A stretch of DNA of 25,438 nucleotides from SYIM01 sp041182885 (GTDB lineage Bacteria; Pseudomonadota; Gammaproteobacteria; Burkholderiales; Burkholderiaceae_E). Positions within the stretch are counted from its first letter, which is position 1. Each line of letters starts with the position of its first letter. A model generated the notes under the pieces. It saw only the letters and a list, made by a program, of their open reading frames with translations, was not told the origin of the DNA and ran no database searches. Of the stretch, positions 1 through 6,454 are shown in pieces. The stretch is taken from contig JBMSQB010000069.1 in the NCBI GenBank assembly GCA_049423065.1, forward strand, positions 1 to 25,438, given 5' to 3'. Both the position numbers and the translations under genes were made by a program.

Positions 1-2
1 TT

Positions 3-62
3 GCGCGGGGCACCGACGTGGACAAGCCGCGCAATCTGGCGAAGAGCGTAACGGTCGAGTGA
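3..62 (+). CDS. C-terminal fragment of an unidentified protein
   Basis: This is the last 19 codons of a gene that begins before the window, ending in TGA at 60-62. The readable tail is RGTDVDKPRNLAKSVTVE. Almost every third codon position is G or C, as in the confident genes of the window, which is the main reason for calling it coding in this frame. The tail is too short to assign a family, and I do not recognise it. It converges on the minus-strand hydratase gene that ends at 337. Confidence 0.5.
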   Translation, partial: ARGTDVDKPRNLAKSVTVE

Positions 63-336
63 CCCTTCCGGCCGTCGAACCGTTGGCATGATCGCGGGCA
101 TCGCGGGGCATATTCATTTCTCCGTCTGCAGACCAGGTACCACCTGGTGACCCGTGTCGAGCCAGACGACGCGTCGCACAAGACAACCGGTGCCGACTCC
201 TTTGGGGTGATGACGCCCTGCCGGCATTTTGGCGTGGTGATTCCCAGGAAGACTGGCAACGGCAACATCCTGGCGTTCAAGGCCTCTCGGCACGGACTTT
301 GGCAGACGAAGCTCTGACCGCCCGGTCCTGCGCGGC
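63..336. other. Intergenic stretch with an unassigned open frame and a perfect dyad
   Basis: No confident gene lies here. The frame of the upstream fragment stays open after its TGA until another TGA at 315-317. From about position 144 it reads LVTRVEPDDASHKTTGADSFG and onward to RHGLWQTKL, with a moderately GC-biased third position and no ATG start. It could be a decayed gene fragment or chance. I recognise no domain in it. The 7-bp dyad at 132-148 lies inside the stretch. Because the flanking genes converge, a terminator function is also possible. Confidence 0.4.
132..148. repeat. Perfect 7-bp inverted repeat (ACCAGGT-ACC-ACCTGGT)
   Basis: The two 7-base arms are exactly complementary around a 3-base spacer. 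The dyad lies between convergent genes, 70 bases past the stop of the left-hand fragment and about 190 bases past the end of the hydratase gene. There is no T-run, so it is not a classical intrinsic terminator. It could be an operator half left from a lost promoter or a simple transcript-end hairpin. Confidence 0.45.
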
Positions 337-1158
337 TCAGGCCTGAAGCACGACCGGCGAAAACCCCTCGAGCCGATATTCGATCCGGTCGCCGGCCTGC
401 GGAAACTTCGAGGTGATCATGCTGCCGAGGATCGCGATCTCGCCGGCGCGCAGCGGATCCCCCATGCCGATAGCCTGATTGGCGAGCCAGGCGAGCGCAT
501 GGAGCGGACCCCCCATCAGATCCGCGCCGCGCCCCCTGCCCACGCTCACCCCGTTGATGAACGCCTCGCCGGCGAGGTCATTGATCGAGAGGCGCGACCA
601 GTCCTCGCGAAGCTCCCCCAACACTGCGCCCTGGTTCCAAGCGTTGTCAGCGATCAGCGCAAGCCCCTGCCCGGCAAGCCGCCCATAGTCAGCGTTTCGG
701 TCATCAGCAAGCTCAAGCGCAGGCCCAAGCGCGGCGACAGCCGTCGCCACCGACGATGCGTCGTAGGGCTCGCCGGCAGCGGCAAGGTCATGGCCAATCC
801 GGATCGCGATTTCGAATTCAACGATCAGACGGCCGTAGTCGGACGTACGGACTGCGGCGGGCGAGCCCACCACCTGCCGGCGGTGAAGCCGTCCCGAAAT
901 GGGTGTGGGCAGGCCGGTCATTGTCTGCATGGCCGCCGACGACAGCGCGATCTTTCGTCCGACAGACGGTCCACACAGCAATGCCTTTTGGTGCACATAA
1001 TTCGCCTGAATTGCGTATGCGTCGGCGACCGAGCGCGGCGCAAGTTTCCCGGGAACAGGCGCGAAGCAGGTGCGGCGCGCGTAGGCATCGATCAGCCAGC
1101 ACGCAGCGCGTTGCTGGCGGGCAGCAGGGCGCGATGGGTTCAAAGGTAACCTCTCCAT
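337..1158 (-). CDS. 2-keto-4-pentenoate hydratase-family protein (FAH superfamily)
   Basis: The 273-residue product matches the MhpD/HpcG-type hydratase family, which adds water to 2-hydroxypenta-2,4-dienoates in meta-cleavage pathways. Related members are oxalocrotonate decarboxylases. Visible family features are VGRKIALSS near residue 67, the acidic metal-site stretch VEFEIAIRIG near residue 113, the ALELADDR segment near residue 147, and the C-terminal GDPLRAGEIAILGSMI block. The protein is probably cytosolic with a divalent metal. The ATG at 1158 has no clear ribosome site. A TTG at 1141-1143 lies just after GGAGAGG and is a credible alternative start. The gene diverges from the regulator at 1378. 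No other ring-cleavage gene is in the window, so the substrate is unknown. Confidence 0.82.
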   Translation of the reverse strand: MERLPLNPSRPAARQQRAACWLIDAYARRTCFAPVPGKLAPRSVADAYAIQANYVHQKALLCGPSVGRKIALSSAAMQTMTGLPTPISGRLHRRQVVGSPAAVRTSDYGRLIVEFEIAIRIGHDLAAAGEPYDASSVATAVAALGPALELADDRNADYGRLAGQGLALIADNAWNQGAVLGELREDWSRLSINDLAGEAFINGVSVGRGRGADLMGGPLHALAWLANQAIGMGDPLRAGEIAILGSMITSKFPQAGDRIEYRLEGFSPVVLQA

Positions 1159-1230
1159 TTAAGTGCGTGACAAGAACCTGCAATTAGCGGCAAAATCTGC
1201 ACCCAGCGCAATCATTGCCGGTTTGTAATT

Positions 1231-1296
1231 GTTTGTATCGACGACATGCTTGATACATCGCTGTCCGATACATTCGCGAATTTTCCAATTGATACG
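1231..1296. promoter_or_regulatory. GATACA repeat cluster between divergent genes (candidate operator)
   Basis: The 219-bp gap between the hydratase and the regulator is more AT-rich than its neighbours. It contains TGTATC at 1234-1239, then GATACAT at 1252-1258 and again at 1267-1273 (15 bp apart), then GATACG at 1291-1296. The first two form an inverted repeat around 12 bases. Spaced copies of one hexamer between divergent genes are typical of an operator. The protein that binds it is not known. The adjacent helix-turn-helix protein is the obvious candidate. Confidence 0.45.
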
Positions 1297-1377
1297 ATCA
1301 CGCGAAACAGCTCCGTCCTCAGGTCCTTCTCAGCTCGGCAACTGCCGACTTCCTCTGACTGTTCGAGAACCACTCCC

Positions 1378-1785
1378 ATGCAATCCGACCCCTCCAAGAA
1401 GCAGTTTGCCGAGCGCCTGATCAAGGCCATGCAGGATTCGGGCTACGTGGCCAAGCCGTCAGTTCTCGAGCGCGAGTTCAATCAGCGGTACTGGGGCAAG
1501 CCCATGACGCTGCACGGCGTTCGTCGATGGCTGCTCGGAGAGACCCTCCCTTCGCAGGACAAGCTGCTGGTGCTCGCAGAGTGGCTGGGCGTTGCACCGC
1601 ATATCCTGCGCTTTGGCGAAGAGGTCACCTCGCGCATCGAGGAGCGGCGCGCGCGCTGGGATTCCGGAGTCGGCTATCAGGAGCGGGAAATCTTTGAAGC
1701 GTTTCTGCAACTTCCGGTTCCTCAACGCAAGATGGTTCGCGAAATCATCCTCGCCTTTGTGAAGGCGTATTCGTCGCCGAGCTGA
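1378..1785 (+). CDS. Small helix-turn-helix (XRE-like) transcriptional regulator
   Basis: The 135-residue protein begins MQSDPSKKQFAERLIKAM. Residues about 8-75 look like an XRE/lambda-repressor-type DNA-binding fold, with a recognition segment around KPMTLHGVRRWLLGETLPSQDKL followed by a LAEWLGV helix. A C-terminal helical part follows. Length and architecture match small regulators common in betaproteobacteria. The frame is open back to 1246, but the upstream part reads as AT-rich non-coding sequence containing the GATACA repeats, so the ATG at 1378 is preferred. No strong ribosome site precedes it. The gene converges on the SbmA-like gene, 13 bp away. Target genes are unknown. Confidence 0.75.
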   Translation: MQSDPSKKQFAERLIKAMQDSGYVAKPSVLEREFNQRYWGKPMTLHGVRRWLLGETLPSQDKLLVLAEWLGVAPHILRFGEEVTSRIEERRARWDSGVGYQEREIFEAFLQLPVPQRKMVREIILAFVKAYSSPS

Positions 1786-1798
1786 TGCGCTCGCGCAG

Positions 1799-2791
1799 TC
1801 AGGCGAGCGCCTCCTTTGTGCGGGTTTCGATCTGCGCCTCAAATGCACGCAAGCGCTTGTATACCGACATCAGCTCGACGATGGTCGACCAGCTGGTCAC
1901 CAGATATTGAAACGACTCCTGCACCTTGCCAAAGGCGCGGATGATCTGCTGCATGGTGCCCAGGGTGAGCGCGCCCGCCACCAGCGTCGGACCCAATGCA
2001 AGGTAGGGCACCAGCACGCTGAATTGCAGGTAGGACCACTTCGCAACGTCGAAGTACAGATAGTGAAAGAACAGCCGGAAATAGTTGGTTCTGACATCGG
2101 CAAACAGGCCGCCCACCGTGGCAGGTGAGGCGCGCGCCGGGTCATCCTCGCCATGGACGAGCTCCTTCCGATAGGCTGCTTCCACCCGCTGGTTGTGGAA
2201 TTCGAGCCCCGGCAGCCTCACGCCCACCACCGCCATGAGCACGGTTCCGGCGAGCGCAAACAGGATCGCGACATAGACCAGCGCATGCGACACCTCACCC
2301 ACCCAGGGCAGCGCCTTCACATGGGATGAGAGGGCCCACAGAATCGGCAGAAATGCGAACAGCGTGAGCAGGCTTCGCATGAAGCTCACGCCCAGTGACT
2401 CCATGATCCGCGCAAAGCGCATGGTGTCTTCCTGCACGCGTTGCGAGGCACCTTCGATGGTTCGAAGCTCCGTCCAGTGCGCCATGTAGAAGTCGTTCAT
2501 CGCCGTGCGCCAGCGGAAGATGTAGTGCTTGATGAACCAGTCAAGCGCCACGGCAATCAGCACAAAGGTGCCGGCCACGTGGCCGAAGGTGAGGAGGTGG
2601 CCGAAGTACTCGTCGAGCGCGACCGCGCCGGGCGTGGCAAGCGCCTTCTGGATCAGGTTGTAGAAGCCGCCGAACCATTCATTGATCTGGACGTCGAGCA
2701 TCACCTTGTACCAGGTGGCAAAGAGGATCAGCGCACTGCCCAGTATCGACCAGGCGAACCAGCGGCGGCTGAGAAAGAAGCTGCGGAACAT
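1799..2791 (-). CDS. SbmA/BacA-family inner-membrane peptide transporter, short form
   Basis: The 330-residue protein contains the SbmA/BacA core: HYIFRWRTAMNDFYMAHW near residue 89, RTIEGASQRVQEDTMRF, the VGVRLPGLEFHNQRVEAAYRKELVHGEDD block near residue 190, NYFRLFFHYLYF, and VELMSVYKRLRAFE near the C-terminus. SbmA/BacA proteins are proton-driven importers of antimicrobial peptides and related compounds, and form dimers. Several hydrophobic spans are visible. The protein begins MFRSFF, like E. coli SbmA, but then runs directly into the segment that in SbmA lies about 80 residues in. The first membrane helices of the roughly 400-residue family are therefore missing. The gene lies 16 bp downstream of the dehydrogenase gene on the same strand, with GGGAGC as ribosome site, so the two are probably co-transcribed. 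Confidence 0.88.
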   Translation of the reverse strand: MFRSFFLSRRWFAWSILGSALILFATWYKVMLDVQINEWFGGFYNLIQKALATPGAVALDEYFGHLLTFGHVAGTFVLIAVALDWFIKHYIFRWRTAMNDFYMAHWTELRTIEGASQRVQEDTMRFARIMESLGVSFMRSLLTLFAFLPILWALSSHVKALPWVGEVSHALVYVAILFALAGTVLMAVVGVRLPGLEFHNQRVEAAYRKELVHGEDDPARASPATVGGLFADVRTNYFRLFFHYLYFDVAKWSYLQFSVLVPYLALGPTLVAGALTLGTMQQIIRAFGKVQESFQYLVTSWSTIVELMSVYKRLRAFEAQIETRTKEALA

Positions 2792-2807
2792 GGTCGTTGC
2801 TCCCGGT

Positions 2808-3692
2808 TCAGGCGCGGACCGGGCGCTCGCCCGAGACCTGGTAATACACCGCGCTCACGTCGAGCTCGCCAAACCCTGCAACGCGCGCGGCCTGGAGCTG
2901 GCTTCTGGCGAGCGAGGCAAGCGGCACCGGACGATCCAGGTCCTGCGCCAGTGCAATGAAATAGCGCATGTCCTTTTCCATCAGGCCAAGCTGGAACTGC
3001 GGAGCAAAGTCACGGCGGAACACCTTGGGGAGCTTGGTACGCGTGAGCCGTGAGCCGGCCGGGCCTTCATTGAGCAACTGGGTGACGGGCTCGGGATCCA
3101 GACCGGCCGCGCGTGCAACCATCACCGCCTCGGCAAGCGCAGTGTTCATCACTGCAGACAACATGTTGTTGATCAGCTTGATGGTGGCGCCATGACCACT
3201 CGGACCCATGTGGATCGCCTGTCGGCCCATTGCGCCGAGGAGCGGCTGGGCAGCGGCGAGCGCGGCTGCATCACCCCCCACCATGAAGACGAGTTCACCC
3301 GAAGTCGCCTGCGGCACGCTTCCGGCCACCGGGGCGTCGAGATAGGCGAGGCCCCGCGCCGCGGCTGCCTGCGCAAGGCTTCCGGCAAGCGCCGGAGTGT
3401 TCGTGCTCGCGTCGATCACCACCGTACCCGGTGAAGCGTTGGCGAGTACCCCACCCTCATCCAGCATCACCGAACGCGAGGCTTCATCGTCGGCCACGAT
3501 AGACACCGCGAACGAGGCCCCGCGAACCGCTTCGGCAATCGAGTGACAGACGGTGGCGCCAGACGCCTCGAACGCGCGCGCACGATCGGCGCCGCGGTTC
3601 CACACCCGAAGCGCGAAACCCGCCTTCATGAGATTGCGTGCCATCGGCGCGCCCATCGCGCCCAGGCCCAGGAACGCCACGGTGCTGGTCAT
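2808..3692 (-). CDS. 3-hydroxyisobutyrate dehydrogenase-family NAD(P)-dependent oxidoreductase
   Basis: This 294-residue beta-hydroxyacid dehydrogenase oxidises a 3-hydroxy acid to a semialdehyde or keto acid, or reduces in the opposite direction. The Rossmann motif GLGAMG is at residues 9-14. The substrate-binding DAPVAGS is at 119-125 and the catalytic lysine is K172 in IKLINNML. Members include 3-hydroxyisobutyrate dehydrogenase, tartronate semialdehyde reductase and glyoxylate/succinate-semialdehyde reductases. The exact substrate cannot be read from sequence. The start at 3692 is favoured over an in-frame upstream ATG because AGGAG lies 9 bases before it and the fold begins immediately. 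It is the first gene of a probable two-gene unit with the SbmA-like transporter. Confidence 0.9.
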   Translation of the reverse strand: MTSTVAFLGLGAMGAPMARNLMKAGFALRVWNRGADRARAFEASGATVCHSIAEAVRGASFAVSIVADDEASRSVMLDEGGVLANASPGTVVIDASTNTPALAGSLAQAAAARGLAYLDAPVAGSVPQATSGELVFMVGGDAAALAAAQPLLGAMGRQAIHMGPSGHGATIKLINNMLSAVMNTALAEAVMVARAAGLDPEPVTQLLNEGPAGSRLTRTKLPKVFRRDFAPQFQLGLMEKDMRYFIALAQDLDRPVPLASLARSQLQAARVAGFGELDVSAVYYQVSGERPVRA

Positions 3693-3874
3693 GTTCAAGT
3701 TCTCCTGTCGATTGTCGACTGCGCTGGCGGCCATGCGAGGCGTGCAGTCTCGCGTGCGCTCGCCGCCGGCAAGCCCGGCACTCTACCGCGCCGGCGAGCG
3801 CCCACCGCCCGCCACAGCGCCCGACGCTCGCGGGGCCCCGGGATCAGCTGGCCACCCACGCTGCGCATCGACGA

Positions 3875-3889
3875 TGTTGCAGCGCAACA
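3875..3889. promoter_or_regulatory. Upstream dyad TGTTGC-AGC-GCAACA, candidate PhaR-type site
   Basis: A 6-bp perfect dyad around 3 bases lies about 18 bases upstream of the phasin -35 element. Its left side, GATGTTGCA at 3873-3881, is also the exact inverse of TGCAACATC at 3952-3960, just downstream of the predicted start point. Such paired GC-rich TGC/GCA dyads resemble sites of PhaR, the repressor that controls phasin genes in polyhydroxybutyrate producers. PhaR binding here is an inference. Confidence 0.5.
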
Positions 3890-3906
3890 CAAATCTTAAC
3901 ACCTGC

Positions 3907-3935
3907 TTGAAAAAACCCAATTAGATACTCATAAT
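3907..3935 (+). promoter_or_regulatory. Sigma-70-type promoter of the phasin gene
   Basis: TTGAAA at 3907-3912 and CATAAT at 3930-3935 are separated by exactly 17 bases and sit in the only markedly AT-rich patch of the 305-bp gap between 3693 and 3997. They match the -35 and -10 consensus at five of six positions each. Transcription would start near 3942, about 56 bases before the phasin ATG. The rest of the gap (3693-3870) is GC-rich and shows no gene. Confidence 0.7.
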
Positions 3936-3946
3936 CTTGCTTATGG

Positions 3947-3960
3947 TGCGTTGCAACATC
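3947..3960. promoter_or_regulatory. GTTGCAAC palindrome at the phasin start region, candidate repressor operator
   Basis: The perfect 8-bp palindrome GTTGCAAC (3950-3957) lies a few bases downstream of the predicted transcription start, where a repressor would block the polymerase. It is part of TGCGTTGCA (3947-3955). The same 9-mer occurs upstream of the 3-hydroxybutyryl-CoA dehydrogenase gene at 15834-15842. PhaR is the expected binder, but this is not shown by the sequence. Confidence 0.5.
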
Positions 3961-3997
3961 AACGTGCCCTTTTTTAACTGACACGGGAGCACAACCC

Positions 3998-4522
3998 ATG
4001 AACATCCAACCGGAAAAACTCATGCAGATGCAGGCCGAGGCACTTGAAGCCTCACGTCAGGCCGCCACCAAAACACTGGAGGGCTGGCAAAAGCTTGCTC
4101 AACTGAATCTGCAGACCGCGCGCGCCTCGCTCGAACAATCGAGCGAGCAGATCAACGCGCTCCTGGCCGCCCGTGACACGAAGGCACTCGCCGATCTGGT
4201 CACCTCGCTCGCTCGGCCACCCCAGGATCAGTTCTCCGCTTACGCCAAAGCCGTGTATTCGATCTATCGGGAGGCGAACCAGGACTTCACCTCGATGCTG
4301 GACAAACAGGTGGCTGCGAGCAATCGCCAGCTTGCCGAGTCTGTCGAGACGCTGGCCCGCAACGCGCCGGCCGGCACCGAGGGCGTGGTGACGCTGATCC
4401 GCCAATCGATGGCGGCTGCGCAAAACGCTTACGACCAGGTGAACCAGGCCGGGCGCAAGCTCACCGAAATGGCCGATGCCAATCTCGCGCAGGCCCCGGC
4501 GGGTGCGAAGAAGCGCGGCTGA
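3998..4522 (+). CDS. phaP: Phasin family protein (polyhydroxyalkanoate granule-associated)
   Basis: This 174-residue protein is almost entirely alpha-helical, with an amphipathic, Gln/Ala-rich composition and no signal peptide or membrane span. It begins MNIQPEKLMQMQAEALEASRQ and contains the phasin-family pattern of a tryptophan/leucine-rich N-terminal helix (TLEGWQKLAQLNLQTARASLEQ), a SAYAKAVYSIYREANQDFTSMLDKQV middle, and a tail ending AGAKKRG. Phasins coat intracellular polyhydroxyalkanoate granules and limit their fusion. The start at 3998 has GGGAG upstream. A sigma-70-type promoter and GTTGC/GCAAC dyads precede the gene, consistent with PhaR-type control by granule availability. The gene converges with the quinone oxidoreductase-like gene, with only 4 bp between stops. 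The polymer synthase genes are not in the window. Confidence 0.92.
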   Translation: MNIQPEKLMQMQAEALEASRQAATKTLEGWQKLAQLNLQTARASLEQSSEQINALLAARDTKALADLVTSLARPPQDQFSAYAKAVYSIYREANQDFTSMLDKQVAASNRQLAESVETLARNAPAGTEGVVTLIRQSMAAAQNAYDQVNQAGRKLTEMADANLAQAPAGAKKRG

Positions 4523-4526
4523 GCGG

Positions 4527-5522
4527 TCAGTCGATCCGCACCAGAAGCTTGCCGAGGTTTTTCATCGCCTCGCAGGCTTCATGCACCTCGACGATCTGGT
4601 CGAGCGTGTAGACCCGCTGGATCTGGTGAACCAACTGACCCGCACGCAGCGCATGGTCGATGAAGCGCACCGCCTCGGCATGCGCTTCATCGGACATCAC
4701 GTACACCAGCACTGTGCGTAGGGTGAGATCCTTGGCGAGCATGGCGAAGAACGGCAGCGCAGGCTGGGGCTCTGCATCCGACCCGTAAGCCGCAATCACA
4801 CCGCGCGGACCCAGCATCTTCACGTTGTCGGCGAGGTTGACGCCGGCCGCCACGTCCACAACGCGATCGAGCGCGCGCCCCGGGCCAAGCAGATCGGCCA
4901 CCCTCTCCACCACATTCTCGGTGCGATAGTTGATGACCGCATGCGCACCGGCCTCGAGCGCACGCGCGGCCTGCTCCTCGCGGCTCACGGTGGCGAGCAC
5001 CAGCGAGGCTCCGCCCAGGCGCGCCATCTGTACGGCGTAATAACCCACCGCTCCCGCACCACCCTGCACCAGCACTGCCTTGCCGGTGACCGGACCGTCG
5101 GCGAATACGCAACGATGCGCGGTCATCGCCGGAATTCCCAGACACGCCCCCACCTCAAAGCTCACGTCGTCCGGCAGGCGAACAGCCTTGTGCGCAGGCA
5201 CCACGCTGAACTGCGCTGCAGTCCCCGATGCGCGGCCAAGCGTGGCTTCATACACCCATACCCGCTCACCGATCCGGCCAGGGTCGACGCCCGCGCCCAC
5301 GCGATCGATGACACCCGCCCCGTCCTGATGCGGCACGATGCGCGGAAACGGCATGGCGACATTGCCGCGCGCGCCGCCACGGGCCTTCGCATCCGACGGA
5401 TTCACCGCCGACACATGGACCCGCACCCTCACCTCGCCCGCCAAGGGTTCGGGGTCAGGCAACTCGCCCACGCGCAAGACCTGCGCGGCGGGGCCTTTGG
5501 TGTCGTACCAGGCTGCTTTCAT
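4527..5522 (-). CDS. NADPH:quinone reductase-like zinc-independent MDR oxidoreductase
   Basis: The 331-residue product is a medium-chain dehydrogenase/reductase of the quinone oxidoreductase (QOR) branch. The N-terminal substrate domain carries SAVNPSDAKARGG near residue 38 and IVPHQDGAGVIDRVG near 62. The nucleotide-binding motif GGAGAVGYYAVQMA begins near residue 154. The C-terminal part has the YTLDQIVEVHEACEAMKNLGKLLVRI ending usual for this branch. The cysteines that bind zinc in true alcohol dehydrogenases are absent. Members reduce quinones or activated double bonds with NADPH in the cytosol, but the substrate here is unknown. The start at 5522 is chosen because GGAGA precedes it and MKAAWYDTKG is a typical family start. 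Confidence 0.9.
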   Translation of the reverse strand: MKAAWYDTKGPAAQVLRVGELPDPEPLAGEVRVRVHVSAVNPSDAKARGGARGNVAMPFPRIVPHQDGAGVIDRVGAGVDPGRIGERVWVYEATLGRASGTAAQFSVVPAHKAVRLPDDVSFEVGACLGIPAMTAHRCVFADGPVTGKAVLVQGGAGAVGYYAVQMARLGGASLVLATVSREEQAARALEAGAHAVINYRTENVVERVADLLGPGRALDRVVDVAAGVNLADNVKMLGPRGVIAAYGSDAEPQPALPFFAMLAKDLTLRTVLVYVMSDEAHAEAVRFIDHALRAGQLVHQIQRVYTLDQIVEVHEACEAMKNLGKLLVRID

Positions 5523-5740
5523 GAAACATCTCCTGCAAATCGGATCGGGGCGCATCCCGCCACGGGTCAGTGAACGCGCCGGGCGGGCAAGAGTTTACCG
5601 GCTGCAGTCAGAACGCCGAATGCCGACACGAAGCTTTACGATCGCTTACATCGGCGGCCATCAACGGCGGGACCGGCCTCGCTACGATCAGGTTCATGGA
5701 GCGCACCGTCGCGCTTCACATATCCCCAAGGAACCTCCCC

Positions 5741-6340
5741 ATGAAACCGCACTTTTCTGCCGCCGCCTGCGCCTTCGCGCTTGCCCTCACCACCAGCGTC
5801 GCCTCGCATGCACAGCAAGCACCCGTGCAACCACCCTCAACTGCAGGGCAGTCCATGCCCCACGGGTCGCCTCACACCGGCCGTCATCAAGCCGGTCAAC
5901 CGCACCACGCGCCGCATGCAGGCCACGGCGGGCATCACGCCCGCAGCGGCCAGCACGGCCATGACGGGCTGATGCTGCCCGGAGCCGGTCTGTTGCGCGG
6001 CCTGAACCTGAGCGAGGCGCAGCGCGATCGGGTATTTGCGATCCTGCATGCCCAGGCTCCCCAGATGCGGGCACAGACCCGCGATGCACGGAAAGCACGC
6101 GAGGCCCTCCACCAGATGGCGCTGGCAGGTGAGCTTGACGAGGCAAAGCTGCAGGAACTCGCGCAGCAGGCCGCGCGCGCCAGCACCGATCTGGCGGTGC
6201 TTCGCGCCCGCACGCACAATGCGCTTTTCAGGGAGCTCACCCCCGAGCAGCAGGCGCAGCTGAAAGCGCGCATGGAGTCGCGCCCGCAGCACGGCGGCCA
6301 TCATCGGGCGGTCATGCACGGAATGCACTCGGCCAGCTGA
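5741..6340 (+). CDS. Histidine-rich periplasmic Spy/CpxP-like (LTXXQ) protein
   Basis: The 199-residue product has a signal peptide with likely cleavage after ASHA (residue 24). A disordered segment at about residues 41-75 contains at least ten histidines (HHAPHAGHGGHHARSGQHGHDG). The following helical domain resembles the Spy/CpxP/ZraP group: GLNLSEAQRDRVFAIL, a long Gln/Ala-rich helix, and the LTPEQQAQL (LTxxQ) motif at residues 166-174. The tail is again His-rich (RPQHGGHHRAVMHGMH). Family members are periplasmic chaperones or metal-linked stress proteins. The histidines suggest Zn, Cu or Ni binding. AAGGA sits 8 bases before the ATG at 5741, and the frame upstream of it does not read like protein. 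No two-component regulator is adjacent. Confidence 0.85.
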   Translation: MKPHFSAAACAFALALTTSVASHAQQAPVQPPSTAGQSMPHGSPHTGRHQAGQPHHAPHAGHGGHHARSGQHGHDGLMLPGAGLLRGLNLSEAQRDRVFAILHAQAPQMRAQTRDARKAREALHQMALAGELDEAKLQELAQQAARASTDLAVLRARTHNALFRELTPEQQAQLKARMESRPQHGGHHRAVMHGMHSAS

Positions 6341-6353
6341 GCATTGCGCGGAG

Positions 6354-6379
6354 TGGCGCCGGGTGGTCCGCCGGCGCCA
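6354..6379 (+). terminator. Hairpin after the Spy-like gene
   Basis: TGGCGCCGG (6354-6362) and CCGGCGCCA (6371-6379) form a perfect 9-bp stem around an 8-base loop, 14 bases past the stop codon. No T-run follows, so it is either a weak or Rho-assisted terminator or a transcript-end stabiliser. Confidence 0.5.
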
Positions 6380-6381
6380 GA

Positions 6382-6454
6382 CATCGGGCGTGGCATAGTG
6401 AAGGCTCGCTCCTTGCAACGCAGCCAGGCCAACCGGCCTCGGCCACGCCCGATG
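6382..6454 (+). promoter_or_regulatory. pnuC leader with 13-bp inverted repeat enclosing the start codon
   Basis: CATCGGGCGTGGC (6382-6394) is the exact reverse complement of GCCACGCCCGATG (6442-6454). The last three bases of the right arm are the predicted pnuC start codon. Inside lie two smaller hairpins: AAGG/CCTT around 6402-6419, and AGGCC-AACC-GGCCT at 6426-6439. The RNA can therefore fold as a three-way junction that hides the start codon. No Shine-Dalgarno is visible upstream. This resembles a translation-controlling leader. It does not match a riboswitch class I recognise. Confidence 0.5.

Noticed and set aside
1246..1377. Longer form of the helix-turn-helix regulator starting at 1246
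   Set aside because: The extra 44 codons overlap the GATACA repeats and AT-rich promoter-like DNA, and their codon use is unlike the rest of the gene.
6344..6451. Upstream extension of the PnuC frame to the TTG at 6344
   Set aside because: The extra residues are Arg/Pro/Gly-rich and include the post-Spy hairpin. The family fold begins soon after the ATG at 6452.
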